DNA of 64,000 nt from Dongia sedimenti (GCA_030715195.1 JAUYVI010000001.1:620001-684000), one strand, 5' to 3'. Positions 47,172 through 56,554 are shown, numbered from the stretch's first letter. Translations and numbers: made by a program. Notes: a model not told the origin generated them from the sequence alone.

Positions 47172-48080
47172 ATGGCCGAGATCGACTTCAACCTGTTGAC
47201 CGCCCTGGAAGCGCTGCTGGCCGAGGGCACGGTGGCCGGGGCCGCGCGCCGGCTGCATCTCAGCGAATCCGCGATGAGCCGCACCCTGGCCCGGCTGCGC
47301 GCCGCGACCGGCGATCCGATCCTGGTGCGCGCCGGCCGCGACATGGTCCCGACGCCGCGCGCCGAGGCCTTGCGCCGGGAGGTGGGGGCGCTGACCCAGG
47401 CGGTGCGCAATGTGCTCCAGCCGGATGGCGCCGCCCTCGATCCCGCCGGGCTCGACCGAGTCTTCGCCATCCGCGCCAATGAGAGTTTCGCCGAGACCTT
47501 CGCCGCGCCGCTGGTGACCGCGCTGGCGCTGTCGGCGCCGAAGGTCCGGCTGCATTTCGTGCCGAAGCCCGACAAGGACGCAACGCCGCTGCGCGAGGGG
47601 CGGATCGATCTCGACATCGGGGTGATGGGCGCCGAGGCCGGGCCGGAGCTCCGCGTGCAGTCGCTCTATCGCGACCGCTTCCTCGGCGTGGCGCGCGAAG
47701 GGCATCCGCTGTTCGACGCCGCGATCACGCCCGAGCGCTATGCCGGCTTCGGCCATGTGATGAGCGCGCGGCGCGCCAACAAGGAGAGCCCGGTCGATAC
47801 CGGCCTCGCCGCGCTCGGTCTGGAGCAACGCATCGACGCCGTGGTGCAGAGCTTCCCGGCGGCACTCGCCGTGGTCAGCCGCTCCGATCTGCTGTCGCTC
47901 GCACCGGAGACTTACCTCGTCTCGGTGATGGAGTTCCGGCGCGGGTTGCGCAGCTTCCCACTGCCGGTGGAGACGAAGCCGATCACGGTCTCGCTGATGT
48001 GGCATCCGCGCGTCGACGCCGATCCAGCGCATCGCTGGCTGCGCGGGGTGATATTGGAGACGTGTGGGAAGCATAGTTGA
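47172..48080 (+). CDS. LysR-family transcriptional regulator
   Basis: 302 residues. The N-terminal helix-turn-helix IDFNLLTALEALLAEGTVAGAARRLHLSESAMSRTLARLRAATGDPILVR and an effector-binding domain (about 90-300). ATG at 47172. The 145-base spacer to the divergent MFS gene should contain its operator; I could not pick a T-N11-A box with confidence. A likely role is control of the pump. Confidence 0.9.
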   Translation: MAEIDFNLLTALEALLAEGTVAGAARRLHLSESAMSRTLARLRAATGDPILVRAGRDMVPTPRAEALRREVGALTQAVRNVLQPDGAALDPAGLDRVFAIRANESFAETFAAPLVTALALSAPKVRLHFVPKPDKDATPLREGRIDLDIGVMGAEAGPELRVQSLYRDRFLGVAREGHPLFDAAITPERYAGFGHVMSARRANKESPVDTGLAALGLEQRIDAVVQSFPAALAVVSRSDLLSLAPETYLVSVMEFRRGLRSFPLPVETKPITVSLMWHPRVDADPAHRWLRGVILETCGKHS

Positions 48081-48160
48081 CGTGTTTCACGCCGTGATCG
48101 CAGCGTTCTGTGAACAACTCAGGGACTTCGGAAGCGCTTGGGCGAGTTGAAGTACGTCGG

Positions 48161-48544
48161 TCAGGGATAGCTGGAGCAGGCGTAGACTAGATCGTGCCGC
48201 TGCTTCTCAAAATCTCGGAGATCGGTTTCTCGCAGATCAGAAGCGAGCAGGTCTCTCCCTGCCTGGTACATCGAATCCAGATTCTCGAGAGTATATAGAC
48301 TGTCGTGAAACTCCATCGTCGTCTTCGCCCGTGCGAGCTTCTCGGTCACGGTCTGATGATAGATGACTAAACAGCTTTCCTTGCTGTCACGACAAGCCAG
48401 CGCCCGATCCAATTCCTTGCAAAAATCGCGTTGGGCGCTGAGCGCATCTTTGAATGAATAGACGACGAGTATGCCTATTCTCAAGGCGATCAACAGAAGT
48501 GCAGTCAGTGGCGTAATAATCAGTAACTTCCACCACGACTTCAC
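48161..48544 (-). CDS. single-TM small protein coupled to nrdJ
   Basis: 127 residues. The GTG at 48544 overlaps the nrdJ stop (GTGA), so it is expressed from the nrdJ transcript. One TM (about residues 5-27, WWKLLIITPLTALLLIALRIGILVV), then a helical extracytoplasmic or cytoplasmic domain with four cysteines (DFCKEL, LACRDSKESCLV, and VYACSSYP) that could pair. Codon and base use (AT-richer) differ from its neighbours. Family not recognised. Confidence 0.55.
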   Translation of the reverse strand: MKSWWKLLIITPLTALLLIALRIGILVVYSFKDALSAQRDFCKELDRALACRDSKESCLVIYHQTVTEKLARAKTTMEFHDSLYTLENLDSMYQAGRDLLASDLRETDLRDFEKQRHDLVYACSSYP

Positions 48545-51500
48545 CCGCACTTCGAATAGCCGCAGCTGGTGCAGAGGTCGCAGCCTTCCTGGCGGATCAG
48601 GCTCGGCGAGCCGCATTTCGGACAATGGGGCAGCTTCCGCCCGCCGGCATCGCCGTTGCCTTGGCCGTCGGCGAGGTTCGCGACCTTCCTGGCGACCATG
48701 CGGTCGATCTCGCCGCGGTCCTTGGCGGGATCCGGCAGGAAGCCGATGTTGATCATGTGGCGCTCGATCACGTTGCCGATCGCGGCCAGCAGCGAGGGCA
48801 CGTAGCGGCCTTCCATCCAGGAGCCGCCGCGCGGGTCGAACACCGCCTTCAATTCCTCGGCGACGAAGGAGACGTCGCCGCCGCGGCGGAACACGGCGCT
48901 GATCATGCGCGTGAGGCCGACGGTCCAGGCGTAGTGCTCCATGTTCTTCGAGTTGATGAAGACCTCGAAGGGCCGGCGGCGGCCGTCCTGGATGATGTCG
49001 TTGATGGTCACATAGATGGCGTGGTCGCTTTCCGGCCAGCGGATCTTGTAGGTGCTGCCCGGCAAGGCCTCCGGCCGATCGAGCGGCTGGGTCATGTAGA
49101 CCACGCCGCCGGCCTCGTAGACGTCCTCGGGCTTGTGCTCGACGCGCTGCTTCGGCAGCGGCAGCTCGGCCTGGGCCGGCACCAACGCGGTCTTCGGCTT
49201 GGTCTCCAGCACCGCGCCGGTGATCTCGTTCGGGCGATAGGTGGTGCAGCCCTTGCAGCCGCTCTCATAGGCGAGGGTGTAGATGTCCTTGAAATCCTCG
49301 AACGGCAGCTCGACCGGCACGTTGATGGTCTTGGAGATCGCGCTGTCGACGAACTTCTGCACTGCCGCCTGCATGATCACGTGGTCGGCCGGGGTGAGCG
49401 ATTGCGCGTCGACGAACGCCTCCGGCAAGGGCGTGGCCTCGCCCTTGAGCCGCCGGAACAAGCGATAGGCGTGGTCGCTGACCTCCTCGGCCTGGCGCGT
49501 GCCGTCTGGCATCAGGATGTTGCGGGTGTAGCTGAAGCTGAACACCGGCTCCAGACCCGAAGAGACATTGTCGGCGAACAGCGAGATCGTGCCGGTGGGC
49601 GCGATCGAGGTCAGCAGGCCGTTGCGCATGCCGTTTTTTGCGATGGCTTCGCGCACGTCCGCGTCGAGGCCCTGCACGTTCTCGCCGGCCAGGAACTTCT
49701 CCTTGTCGAACAGCGGGAAGGCGCCCTTCTCGGCGGCGAGTTCGGTCGAGGCGAGATAGGCGGCGCGTTCGATCGCCTTCATCCACTGGCCGGTCAGCTG
49801 CACCGCCTGCTTGCTGCCGTAGCGGGCGTTGCACATGATCAGCGCATCGGCGAGGCCGGTGACGCCGAGCCCGATTCGGCGCTTCTTCTTCGCCTCGTCG
49901 AGCTGCTGCGGCAGCGGGAAGTTGGAGACGTCGATCGCATCGTCCAGCATGCGGATCGCCGTCCGCACCAGCTCGTCGAGCGCGGTTAGGTCGAGCGCGA
50001 CATCATCCTCGAACGGGCGCTGCACCAGCGCCGCCAGATTAACCGAGCCCAGCAGGCAGGCGCCATACGGGGGGAGCGGCTGCTCGCCGCAATTGTGCAC
50101 GAGCAGTCCGTTGGCATCGAATGCATTGGCGCCAGGGATCTGCACGTCGAAGACTTCGGTTTCGCCATCGGGCTCTATCGACGCGACTTCTGCAATGAAG
50201 CGCTCACGGTTGAGGCTGCGCTTATAGCTGGTGAGAGCCGCCGTCAGCCGCGCTTGTTTATCGAAATCGCTGAAACCGATGATCTCGGCGTAACGCGGCA
50301 GGTTCACTCCGCTGATCGTCAGCTCGTGATCGGCGCGACAGTCGTAAATTTTCGGCTGGCGAGACGAGTCCGGCAACGAGCGAGGGCCGGCCGGCCGTCG
50401 CTCGGCGTAGATCTTGGAGGCGATGCCGAGGCGCAACAGCATGCGCTGCACTGCTTCGAGCGAAGAAAGATCACTCTGTGCCAAGCGTACGCTGATACCC
50501 TTCGCCTGCGTGCCCTGAACGGATCCGTCCGCGTCGAACAGGCCGCGGAGGAAGCCGCGATAGAACTCGCTCGACGTCTGCTCGACGGCCGGCGTGATGC
50601 GCTTGGCGCCTGGAACCATGTCCAGAGATCGTGCAAGTTCGCCCAGAGCAGCGATGCTGAGGCGATATTCGCCACGGCCCGGGACAGCAAACCAACCTTC
50701 GAAATCCGAACGGCGCGCAAAACGGCGGGCTGCCGTTTCTGCGGTCTGCATTACGCCGGCTGTCCCAGGACGTGCCGGACCGCCGTTCACAGCCATCTCG
50801 CCGGGCCAGACCGAGAGTACGGCCTTGTCAGTCTTCAGAGTGCCGTCGCCTAATAGCAGACCGATAAGGTAACCCTCGTCGATCCCGTAGTGCCCGGCCC
50901 AGACGGCTTGAGCGCGATGATCGTTGATGACAATCCGATCACCGGCTTTGAGATCGCCAGCTTTGGCCCAATCGGAATTGACGTGGTAGCGCGACAGAGT
51001 TGTCACGGCGCGCACTGGGTGATCGGCGGTAAGGCGAAGGGTATGGCCTTCGCTGGTCTTGAGCCGCAGCACCGGCTTCAGGCCGGTCGAGAAGAAACCT
51101 TCTGGCCCGCTGACGAAACTTTTGCCATTCACCAGTGCCGTGAATTGCCGGCCGACCAGGTCGCCCGCCTGCCGCGGTCCCTCAGTCGTCTGCACCCAGG
51201 TATCCGCGGTCACGCACGGGTTCGTCGCCTGGATGGACTCACAGTAATAGAGGTTGTTCCGCGTGTTGATGCGGTCGATGAAGATGACGCCGGGCTCGGC
51301 CGAGGCGTAGGTCGAGCGCATGATCTTGTCCCAGAGTTCGCGGGCCTGGACCACCTTGTAGGTGGTACCGCCAAATTTAAGCTCCCAAGGACGGTCTTCC
51401 TTGATCGCCTGCATGAAGTCGTCGGTCGCCAGGACCGAGAGGTTGAACATGCGCAGGCGACCGGGCGTGTGCTTGGCTTCGATGAAGGCCTCGATGTCGG

Positions 51501-52020
51501 GATGGTCGCAGCGCAAGGTCGCCATCATGGCGCCGCGCCGGTGGCCGGCCGACATGATGGTCCGGCACATCGCGTCCCAGACGTCCATGAAGGAGAGCGG
51601 GCCGGAGGCGTCGGCGCCGACGCCCTTCACCGGGGCGCCCTTGGGGCGAAGGGTGGAGAAGTCGTAACCGATGCCGCCGCCCTGCTGCATGGTGAGGGCG
51701 GCCTCGCGCAGGTGCTCGAAGATCCCGCTCATGTCGTCGGGGACCGTGCCCATGACGAAGCAGTTGAACAGGGTGACGCTGCGCCCGGCGCCGGCGCCGG
51801 CGATGATCCGGCCGGCCGGCAGAAATTTGAAATCCTCCATGGCGGACGAGAAGCGCGCCACCATCTCGGCGCGCCGCGACTCGGGCTCGGCTTCCGCCAG
51901 GGCTTCCGCCACACGCCGCCACGTGTCCTCGATCGTCTTATCGACCGGGGCGCCGTCTTGCCCTTTCAGGCGGTATTTCATGTCCCAGATCTGCTGGGAG
52001 ATGGCGGCCACTTGCGGCAT
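48541..52020 (-). CDS. nrdJ: adenosylcobalamin-dependent ribonucleotide reductase with intein
   Basis: 1159 residues, of which 784 are extein and 375 intein. N-terminal FLPAGRIIAGAG, QQGGGIGYDFSTLRPKG and MSAGHRRGAMM are class II RNR landmarks. After splicing the radical site reads ATNP-CGEQPLPPYGAC. C-terminal zinc-ribbon-like CPKCG ... CDLCTSCGYSKCG (last about 25 residues) holds the redox cysteines. It makes deoxyribonucleotides using vitamin B12. ATG at 52020. In front lies a spacer with inverted repeats; nothing resembling a second RNR subunit gene is adjacent. Confidence 0.95.
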   Translation of the reverse strand: MPQVAAISQQIWDMKYRLKGQDGAPVDKTIEDTWRRVAEALAEAEPESRRAEMVARFSSAMEDFKFLPAGRIIAGAGAGRSVTLFNCFVMGTVPDDMSGIFEHLREAALTMQQGGGIGYDFSTLRPKGAPVKGVGADASGPLSFMDVWDAMCRTIMSAGHRRGAMMATLRCDHPDIEAFIEAKHTPGRLRMFNLSVLATDDFMQAIKEDRPWELKFGGTTYKVVQARELWDKIMRSTYASAEPGVIFIDRINTRNNLYYCESIQATNPCVTADTWVQTTEGPRQAGDLVGRQFTALVNGKSFVSGPEGFFSTGLKPVLRLKTSEGHTLRLTADHPVRAVTTLSRYHVNSDWAKAGDLKAGDRIVINDHRAQAVWAGHYGIDEGYLIGLLLGDGTLKTDKAVLSVWPGEMAVNGGPARPGTAGVMQTAETAARRFARRSDFEGWFAVPGRGEYRLSIAALGELARSLDMVPGAKRITPAVEQTSSEFYRGFLRGLFDADGSVQGTQAKGISVRLAQSDLSSLEAVQRMLLRLGIASKIYAERRPAGPRSLPDSSRQPKIYDCRADHELTISGVNLPRYAEIIGFSDFDKQARLTAALTSYKRSLNRERFIAEVASIEPDGETEVFDVQIPGANAFDANGLLVHNCGEQPLPPYGACLLGSVNLAALVQRPFEDDVALDLTALDELVRTAIRMLDDAIDVSNFPLPQQLDEAKKKRRIGLGVTGLADALIMCNARYGSKQAVQLTGQWMKAIERAAYLASTELAAEKGAFPLFDKEKFLAGENVQGLDADVREAIAKNGMRNGLLTSIAPTGTISLFADNVSSGLEPVFSFSYTRNILMPDGTRQAEEVSDHAYRLFRRLKGEATPLPEAFVDAQSLTPADHVIMQAAVQKFVDSAISKTINVPVELPFEDFKDIYTLAYESGCKGCTTYRPNEITGAVLETKPKTALVPAQAELPLPKQRVEHKPEDVYEAGGVVYMTQPLDRPEALPGSTYKIRWPESDHAIYVTINDIIQDGRRRPFEVFINSKNMEHYAWTVGLTRMISAVFRRGGDVSFVAEELKAVFDPRGGSWMEGRYVPSLLAAIGNVIERHMINIGFLPDPAKDRGEIDRMVARKVANLADGQGNGDAGGRKLPHCPKCGSPSLIRQEGCDLCTSCGYSKCG
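50092..51216 (-). mobile_element. LAGLIDADG intein in nrdJ
   Basis: A 375-residue in-frame intein (residues 269-643). It begins at Cys (block A, CVTADTWVQTTEG), has block B THxx-type GHTLRLTADHPV, two endonuclease motifs GYLIGLLLGDGTL and GFLRGLFDADGSVQG with their acidic residues, block F EVFDVQIPGANAFDANG and ends LVHN before Cys+1. All splicing residues are present, so it should be active. It sits immediately before the extein CGEQPL, i.e. before the thiyl-radical cysteine. Confidence 0.95.
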
Positions 52021-52084
52021 GGGGTGCTCTTATTCCGGTGTTCAAAAGGGCCAGAAGTCTAGCGCAGAGCAGGCTCCAGCGCAC

Positions 52085-52209
52085 AGGGTAAAGTTCCCGG
52101 AGTGTTCCCGCAGGAACGCGCTAATCCATCCACAGAGTTCAGCGCTTTACCCTATTGAATCTAGGTTATCTTTCGATGAAAGCAACAGCTGTCCACAAGC
52201 TGTGGGCAG
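52085..52209. promoter_or_regulatory. inverted repeats upstream of nrdJ
   Basis: AGGGTAAAG (52085-52093) is inverted as CTTTACCCT (52145-52153). Nearer to plsC, CTGTCCACA-AGC-TGTGGGCAG (52189-52209) is a near-perfect inverted pair resembling two opposed DnaA boxes. Either could regulate nrdJ; no typical NrdR box or cobalamin-riboswitch core was recognised. The bounds cover both repeats. Confidence 0.35.
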
Positions 52210-52223
52210 AGTTGTCCCCGGGG

Positions 52224-52937
52224 CTACCGCCCGGGCGCCTGGGCAAGCGCTTTGGCGGCGGTTTCGATCCGGTTCTCGAGCTCCTTCATCACCGCCTTGC
52301 GGTCGAGGCCGGGCGGGATCGGCGGCAGGATCTCGACCACGATCGTGCCGGGGTTCTTGATGAAGGCGCGGCGGCCCCAGAACAGGCCGGAATTGAGCGC
52401 CACCGGCACGAGCGGCACCTTCTGCTGGGTGTAGAGCGCGGCGACCCCGGGCTGGTAGGGGCGGCTCTGGCCCGGGGCGACCCGGGTGCCCTCCGGGAAG
52501 ATCAGAATCGAGCGGCCGGAATCCAGTGTCTCGGTGGCCTGGCGGGCCATCGCCCGGAGCGCGCTGGCGCCACCCTTGCGATCGACGGCGATCATGCCGG
52601 ACTTCTTGAGGAACCAGCCGAACAGCGGGATCGAAAGCAGCTCCTTCTTCAGGACGAAGGCCGGGAAATCGAGGTAGCGGGAGAGGAACAGGGTCTCCCA
52701 GGCCGATTGATGCTTGGCGGCATAGATCGCCGGCGTCTTCGGCAGGTTCTCTGCGCCGGCGATGCGATAGTCGATGCCGACGACGTGCTTCAGCAGCCAG
52801 AGCGTGCCGCCGATCCAGATCCCGCCCGCCGCCTGGACCGCGCGCCGCGACGCGAAGAGCAGCGGCAGGCAGATGACGTGCATGCCCGCGGTCCAGAGCG
52901 CGTAGAGTAGGTTGAACAGGATGGAGCGCAGGATCAT
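52224..52937 (-). CDS. plsC: 1-acyl-sn-glycerol-3-phosphate acyltransferase
   Basis: 237 residues. N-terminal TM segments, the catalytic H-x4-E motif in AAKHQSAWETLFLSR (His near 75) and FPEGTRVAPGQ for substrate binding are PlsC signatures. It makes phosphatidic acid at the inner membrane. The start at 52937 follows ydcF by about 31 bases; together with ftsX and ftsE this forms a common alphaproteobacterial order. Confidence 0.92.
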   Translation of the reverse strand: MILRSILFNLLYALWTAGMHVICLPLLFASRRAVQAAGGIWIGGTLWLLKHVVGIDYRIAGAENLPKTPAIYAAKHQSAWETLFLSRYLDFPAFVLKKELLSIPLFGWFLKKSGMIAVDRKGGASALRAMARQATETLDSGRSILIFPEGTRVAPGQSRPYQPGVAALYTQQKVPLVPVALNSGLFWGRRAFIKNPGTIVVEILPPIPPGLDRKAVMKELENRIETAAKALAQAPGR

Positions 52938-52968
52938 GCCATGCCCGGGCTGCCGGCCGCACGCCGAG

Positions 52969-53679
52969 TCACCAAGTCGGCCACGGAACCGACCATCCCG
53001 AGGACCAGCGCTGAACCGTCTCGGGCAGGGCGCGCCCGAGTGCGACCAGGTACTTGTGATATTCGTTGACGATGAGGAGCAGGGTGCGCGGTTTCACGAA
53101 CCAGTATGGATCGCGCACTTCGGCGGGGAAGACCGGGTTCGGCACCACGTTCAGGCCCGGCACCTTGCGGCGAAATTCCAGCAGGCTGCGCAGCATGTGA
53201 TAGTTCGCGGTCACCAGCCGCACCGACTTGGCGCCGTTGCGGCGGATCCATTCGGCGCTCTCATCGGCGTTGCCCACGGTGTTGCCGGCCTCGTAGCCCA
53301 AGGTCACGCAGCAGGCGACCTCCTCGGCACTGGGCACCGAAGCGCGCTGGTCGCCCAGCCGGTCGATCAGCTGTTCCAGCGTGACGCCGGTCGCGACGCC
53401 GGAGATCAGCAGGCGCTTGGAGAGGCCGCGGTCGAGCAGGCGGAAGCCTTCGGCCAGCCGGTCGCCGCCGCCGGTCAGCACGATGATCGCGTCGGTCCTG
53501 CCCTCGCTGTCGATCTTCGAGGCCGGGCCCGGGATCACCGCGATGAAGCCCAGCAGGCCGATCAGCCAGAGGGTCAATATGCCCAGCACGCCATGGAGCA
53601 GGCGCGAACCCCAGCCGCGGCGGCGCTGGCTGGGCGTATCGCGGAAGTTGATGCGGGGGCCGCTGCGCGTCATCGCCAT
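52969..53679 (-). CDS. YdcF/ElyC-type DUF218 membrane protein
   Basis: 236 residues. One TM (about 20-45, LLHGVLGILTLWLIGLLGFIAVIPG), then a DUF218 domain with TDAIIVLTGGGDRLAEGFRLL, RLLISGVATG, AGNTVGNADESAEWIRR and VRLVTANYHMLRS. DUF218 proteins such as ElyC/SanA act in envelope integrity. ATG 53679 or 53673; it starts just before the ftsX stop, so it is probably co-translated. Confidence 0.85.
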   Translation of the reverse strand: MAMTRSGPRINFRDTPSQRRRGWGSRLLHGVLGILTLWLIGLLGFIAVIPGPASKIDSEGRTDAIIVLTGGGDRLAEGFRLLDRGLSKRLLISGVATGVTLEQLIDRLGDQRASVPSAEEVACCVTLGYEAGNTVGNADESAEWIRRNGAKSVRLVTANYHMLRSLLEFRRKVPGLNVVPNPVFPAEVRDPYWFVKPRTLLLIVNEYHKYLVALGRALPETVQRWSSGWSVPWPTW

Positions 53680-53681
53680 GG

Positions 53682-54578
53682 CTAGAGCATCTTCGCCAGC
53701 GACCGCAGCACGGTGCGGCGCGCGGTGAACATCGCCAGCAAGGCCACGACCAGCGGCAAGGCGCCCAGCACCACCCATTGCCAGGGCAGCAGCCGGAAGT
53801 CGAAGGCGAGGCCGGGATTGGCGGCATCGAGGCTGAAGGCGATGAGCCGGCCGATGCCGAGCACGGTCGCCGCGCCGAAGCCGAGGCCGACCACCCCGCC
53901 CAGGATGCCGAGCTTCAGCGCCTGGGCCTGGAACTGCCGCGCGATGTAACGGTCTGGCGCGCCGATCAGATGCACGACCTCGATGACGCCGCGATGCGTG
54001 GCGAGGCCGGTGCGGGTCACGAAGATCACGGTGAGGGCGGCCGCCCCAAGAGCGAGGGCGCTCAGCGCGCCGGCCAAGGCCTGCAGCGAGCGCAGGAAGC
54101 CGAGCGCGTCGGCGACCCAGTCGCCGTGATCATCGACCTCGGCATCGGGCACGATCTGCCGCAGCTTGGTCTTGAGGCCGGCGAGATCGATCACGGCATC
54201 GGTGCGCCGCGTCACCGCGATCATGGTCGGCAGGGGCACGTCGAGCTGACCCGCGTCGGGCCCGAGCCAGGGCTCGAGCAAAGCCGCGATCTGATGATCC
54301 TCCAGCACGGTGGCGCCGGTGACGCCGGGCGTGTCGGCGACGAGTTCCATCGCCTGGTCGAGCTGCTCCGCGCGCTTCTCGGTCTCGAGCTCGGCGGGGA
54401 AGGGCAGCTCGACGGTCAGGTTGCCGGCGAGACCCTGGCGCCAGCGCTCGGCGACGCGATCGACGGTGAGCCCCGCGGCCACGGCGATCACGCAGAGATA
54501 GGTCATGAAGCCGATGATCCAGGGCAGGAACCGTGCCGAGGCGTCGCGGTTGAGCGGCAGGTCGCTATGGCCGAACAT
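53682..54578 (-). CDS. ftsX: cell division protein FtsX
   Basis: 298 residues. Four TM helices: one near the N-terminus (about 18-40), then a large periplasmic domain and three C-terminal TM segments (about 165-290), the standard FtsX layout. GVIEVVHLIGAPDRYIARQFQ is the conserved cytoplasmic loop that contacts FtsE. It transmits ATP hydrolysis by FtsE to periplasmic cell-wall hydrolases. It follows ftsE by 13 bases. Confidence 0.92.
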   Translation of the reverse strand: MFGHSDLPLNRDASARFLPWIIGFMTYLCVIAVAAGLTVDRVAERWRQGLAGNLTVELPFPAELETEKRAEQLDQAMELVADTPGVTGATVLEDHQIAALLEPWLGPDAGQLDVPLPTMIAVTRRTDAVIDLAGLKTKLRQIVPDAEVDDHGDWVADALGFLRSLQALAGALSALALGAAALTVIFVTRTGLATHRGVIEVVHLIGAPDRYIARQFQAQALKLGILGGVVGLGFGAATVLGIGRLIAFSLDAANPGLAFDFRLLPWQWVVLGALPLVVALLAMFTARRTVLRSLAKML

Positions 54579-54591
54579 CAGGCTGCATCCC

Positions 54592-55356
54592 TCATTGCGC
54601 CGCTCCCGGGCGACGCACCGGGCCGGTCGGCGGCCCGCCCGTTGCGGCGGGCGCGCCCATGGTCCCCTGGGGCGACGGGTAGGCCGTCATCGGCCGCGGA
54701 TCGAAGACGCGGATCGAGCCGTCCTCGATCCGGAGCTGGCGATGGCTGAAGCGGCTGACCAGGGTGTCATTGTGGGTGGCGATCACGACCGTCGTGCCGA
54801 GTCGATTCAACTCCTCAAACAGATACATGAGCCGGAGGCCGATCACATCATCGACATTGCCGGTGGGCTCGTCGGCCAGCAGGAGACTCGGTCGGGCGAT
54901 GACCGCGCGGGCAATGGAGACGCGCTGCTGCTGACCGCCGGACAAGGTCGGCGGCAGGGCGTCGAGATGGTCCTTCAGGCCGACCCAGGAGAGGAGTTCG
55001 GTCACATGCTTCTTGATCTCGGCCTCGCGCACCCCGGCGATGCGCAAGGGGAGCGCCACATTGTCGAAGGTCGAGAGATGCTCGATCAGACGGAAGTCCT
55101 GGAACACGACTCCGATCCGCCGGCGCAGCGCCGGCATTTCGGCACGGTTCAGGCTCGCGACGTCGCGGCCGAACAGGCTGACGGTGCCGCGCGTCGGGCG
55201 CAGGCCGAGATACAGCACCTTAAGCATGGAGGATTTCCCGGCGCCGCTGCGGCCCACCAGAAAGTGGAAAGAGCCCGGCGCCAAGGTAAAGGTCACGTCG
55301 TGTAGAATCGGCGGGCCGGCGCTGTACTGCACCGCGACCCCATCGAACAGAATCAC
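54592..55356 (-). CDS. ftsE: cell division ATP-binding protein FtsE
   Basis: 254 residues. Walker A GRSGAGKSS (35-43), Q-loop VVFQDFRLI, signature LSGGQQQR (138-145), Walker B LLLADEPTGNVDD and switch His in ATHND. The C-terminal about 30 residues are a Pro/Gly-rich extension beyond typical FtsE. It is the ATPase of the FtsEX complex. Start ATG at 55356. Confidence 0.95.
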   Translation of the reverse strand: MILFDGVAVQYSAGPPILHDVTFTLAPGSFHFLVGRSGAGKSSMLKVLYLGLRPTRGTVSLFGRDVASLNRAEMPALRRRIGVVFQDFRLIEHLSTFDNVALPLRIAGVREAEIKKHVTELLSWVGLKDHLDALPPTLSGGQQQRVSIARAVIARPSLLLADEPTGNVDDVIGLRLMYLFEELNRLGTTVVIATHNDTLVSRFSHRQLRIEDGSIRVFDPRPMTAYPSPQGTMGAPAATGGPPTGPVRRPGAAQ

Positions 55357-55540
55357 GGTCGTCCGTCCCGTGCGGGCCTGTGGAAAACTAGGGGTTCAAA
55401 ATGGCACAGGGGGTTTCCGGTCGTCCAGTCTTGCCTGCTTCTTTGCATCTGACGCGCGCCGCGACGCCGGGCGTTGCCTTGCATGGTAAAGATCGAGGTC
55501 CTATAACGGCCTGTCATCGTAAAATCATGCGAGCCGAGTC

Positions 55541-56254
55541 GTGATCGTCAGTTGTCCCGCCTGCGCGACCCGCTTCTCGTTGGATGCCTCGATGCTGGGA
55601 CCGAACGGGCGCAACGTGCGCTGCGCAAAGTGTGCGCATCGCTGGCGCCAGGAGCCCCCGGCACCGATCGAGCCCTTGCCGCCGGTCGAGCTGGATGCAC
55701 CGGGCGATCCGGCGCAGATGGCGCCGGGCCTGGCGGCCTTGCTCAGCGGGCGTGAGCAGCAGAAGCCCGCGGCGCAGGTGGTCGTGCCGCCGAAGCTCCG
55801 GCCCGCGGAGCCGAAGCGCAAGGTCGGCGTCTGGCCCTGGATCCTGCTGCTCGGAATCCTCTGCGGCCTGGCGGTCGCGGCCTATATCTACCAGGGGCCG
55901 ATCGCGCGCATGTTCCCGGCGGCGCAGGACATCTATTCGCTGCTCGGTGTCGGCGGGAGCGATCCCGCGCGGGTGCTGCAAATCGGCAATCTGAAATCCG
56001 AGCAGCGCTCAGGCTTCCTCTCGGTGCGCGGCGACGTGTTCAATCCTTCGGACTATCCGCTGAAGGTGCCGCCGCTGATGCTGATCGCGCAGGATGAGAG
56101 CGGTGCGCCGCTCGGTGCTGCCTTCATGTTCCGCACGCAGGAATCCACGGTTGCACCTGGTGAGACGATCACCTTTCGCATTCCTTTCGAGAACCCGCCC
56201 AAGGGCATGAAGGGCTTCAGCGTGACATTTGGCCGCGTGAACGCGGCGAAGTGA
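55541..56254 (+). CDS. MJ0042 zinc-ribbon / DUF3426-type membrane protein
   Basis: 237 residues. N-terminal zinc ribbon MIVSCPACATRFSLD ... VRCAKCAHRW (CxxC...CxxC), a disordered Pro-rich linker, one TM (about 98-118, VWPWILLLGILCGLAVAAYIY) and a C-terminal periplasmic beta domain with GDVFNPSDYPLKVPPLMLIAQDESG. The GTG start at 55541. It is divergent from ftsE; this pairing is conserved in alphaproteobacteria. Confidence 0.85.
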   Translation: MIVSCPACATRFSLDASMLGPNGRNVRCAKCAHRWRQEPPAPIEPLPPVELDAPGDPAQMAPGLAALLSGREQQKPAAQVVVPPKLRPAEPKRKVGVWPWILLLGILCGLAVAAYIYQGPIARMFPAAQDIYSLLGVGGSDPARVLQIGNLKSEQRSGFLSVRGDVFNPSDYPLKVPPLMLIAQDESGAPLGAAFMFRTQESTVAPGETITFRIPFENPPKGMKGFSVTFGRVNAAK

Positions 56255-56554
56255 CGGGGCGACCGTGTGGACGCGGCGATGTGAACGCAGGGTGCCTCCA
56301 ATACCGTCGTGGAACCACACGAACCTGCGCGCGTTTATGGGCGCACTCACCAAATTTTAACGGCTGAAAACTATTCTGGCGGGGCATTCCGGTGACGACG
56401 CGAGTCGCGCCAAACGAGGCCAAATTCAACCAGTTACGAGTTCCTTTACCATAGCGACTCGGTTGGGAAGGCGGCGATGCCTCGGAACGACAAAGAGAGT
56501 GATGATCCAGTGATGAAATTCGGTGGCCAGACTTCGACCGGCGGACGCACCGCG

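Noticed and set aside
52021..52223. Cobalamin riboswitch before the B12-dependent nrdJ
   Set aside because: No B12-box-like sequence could be recognised; only simple inverted repeats were seen.
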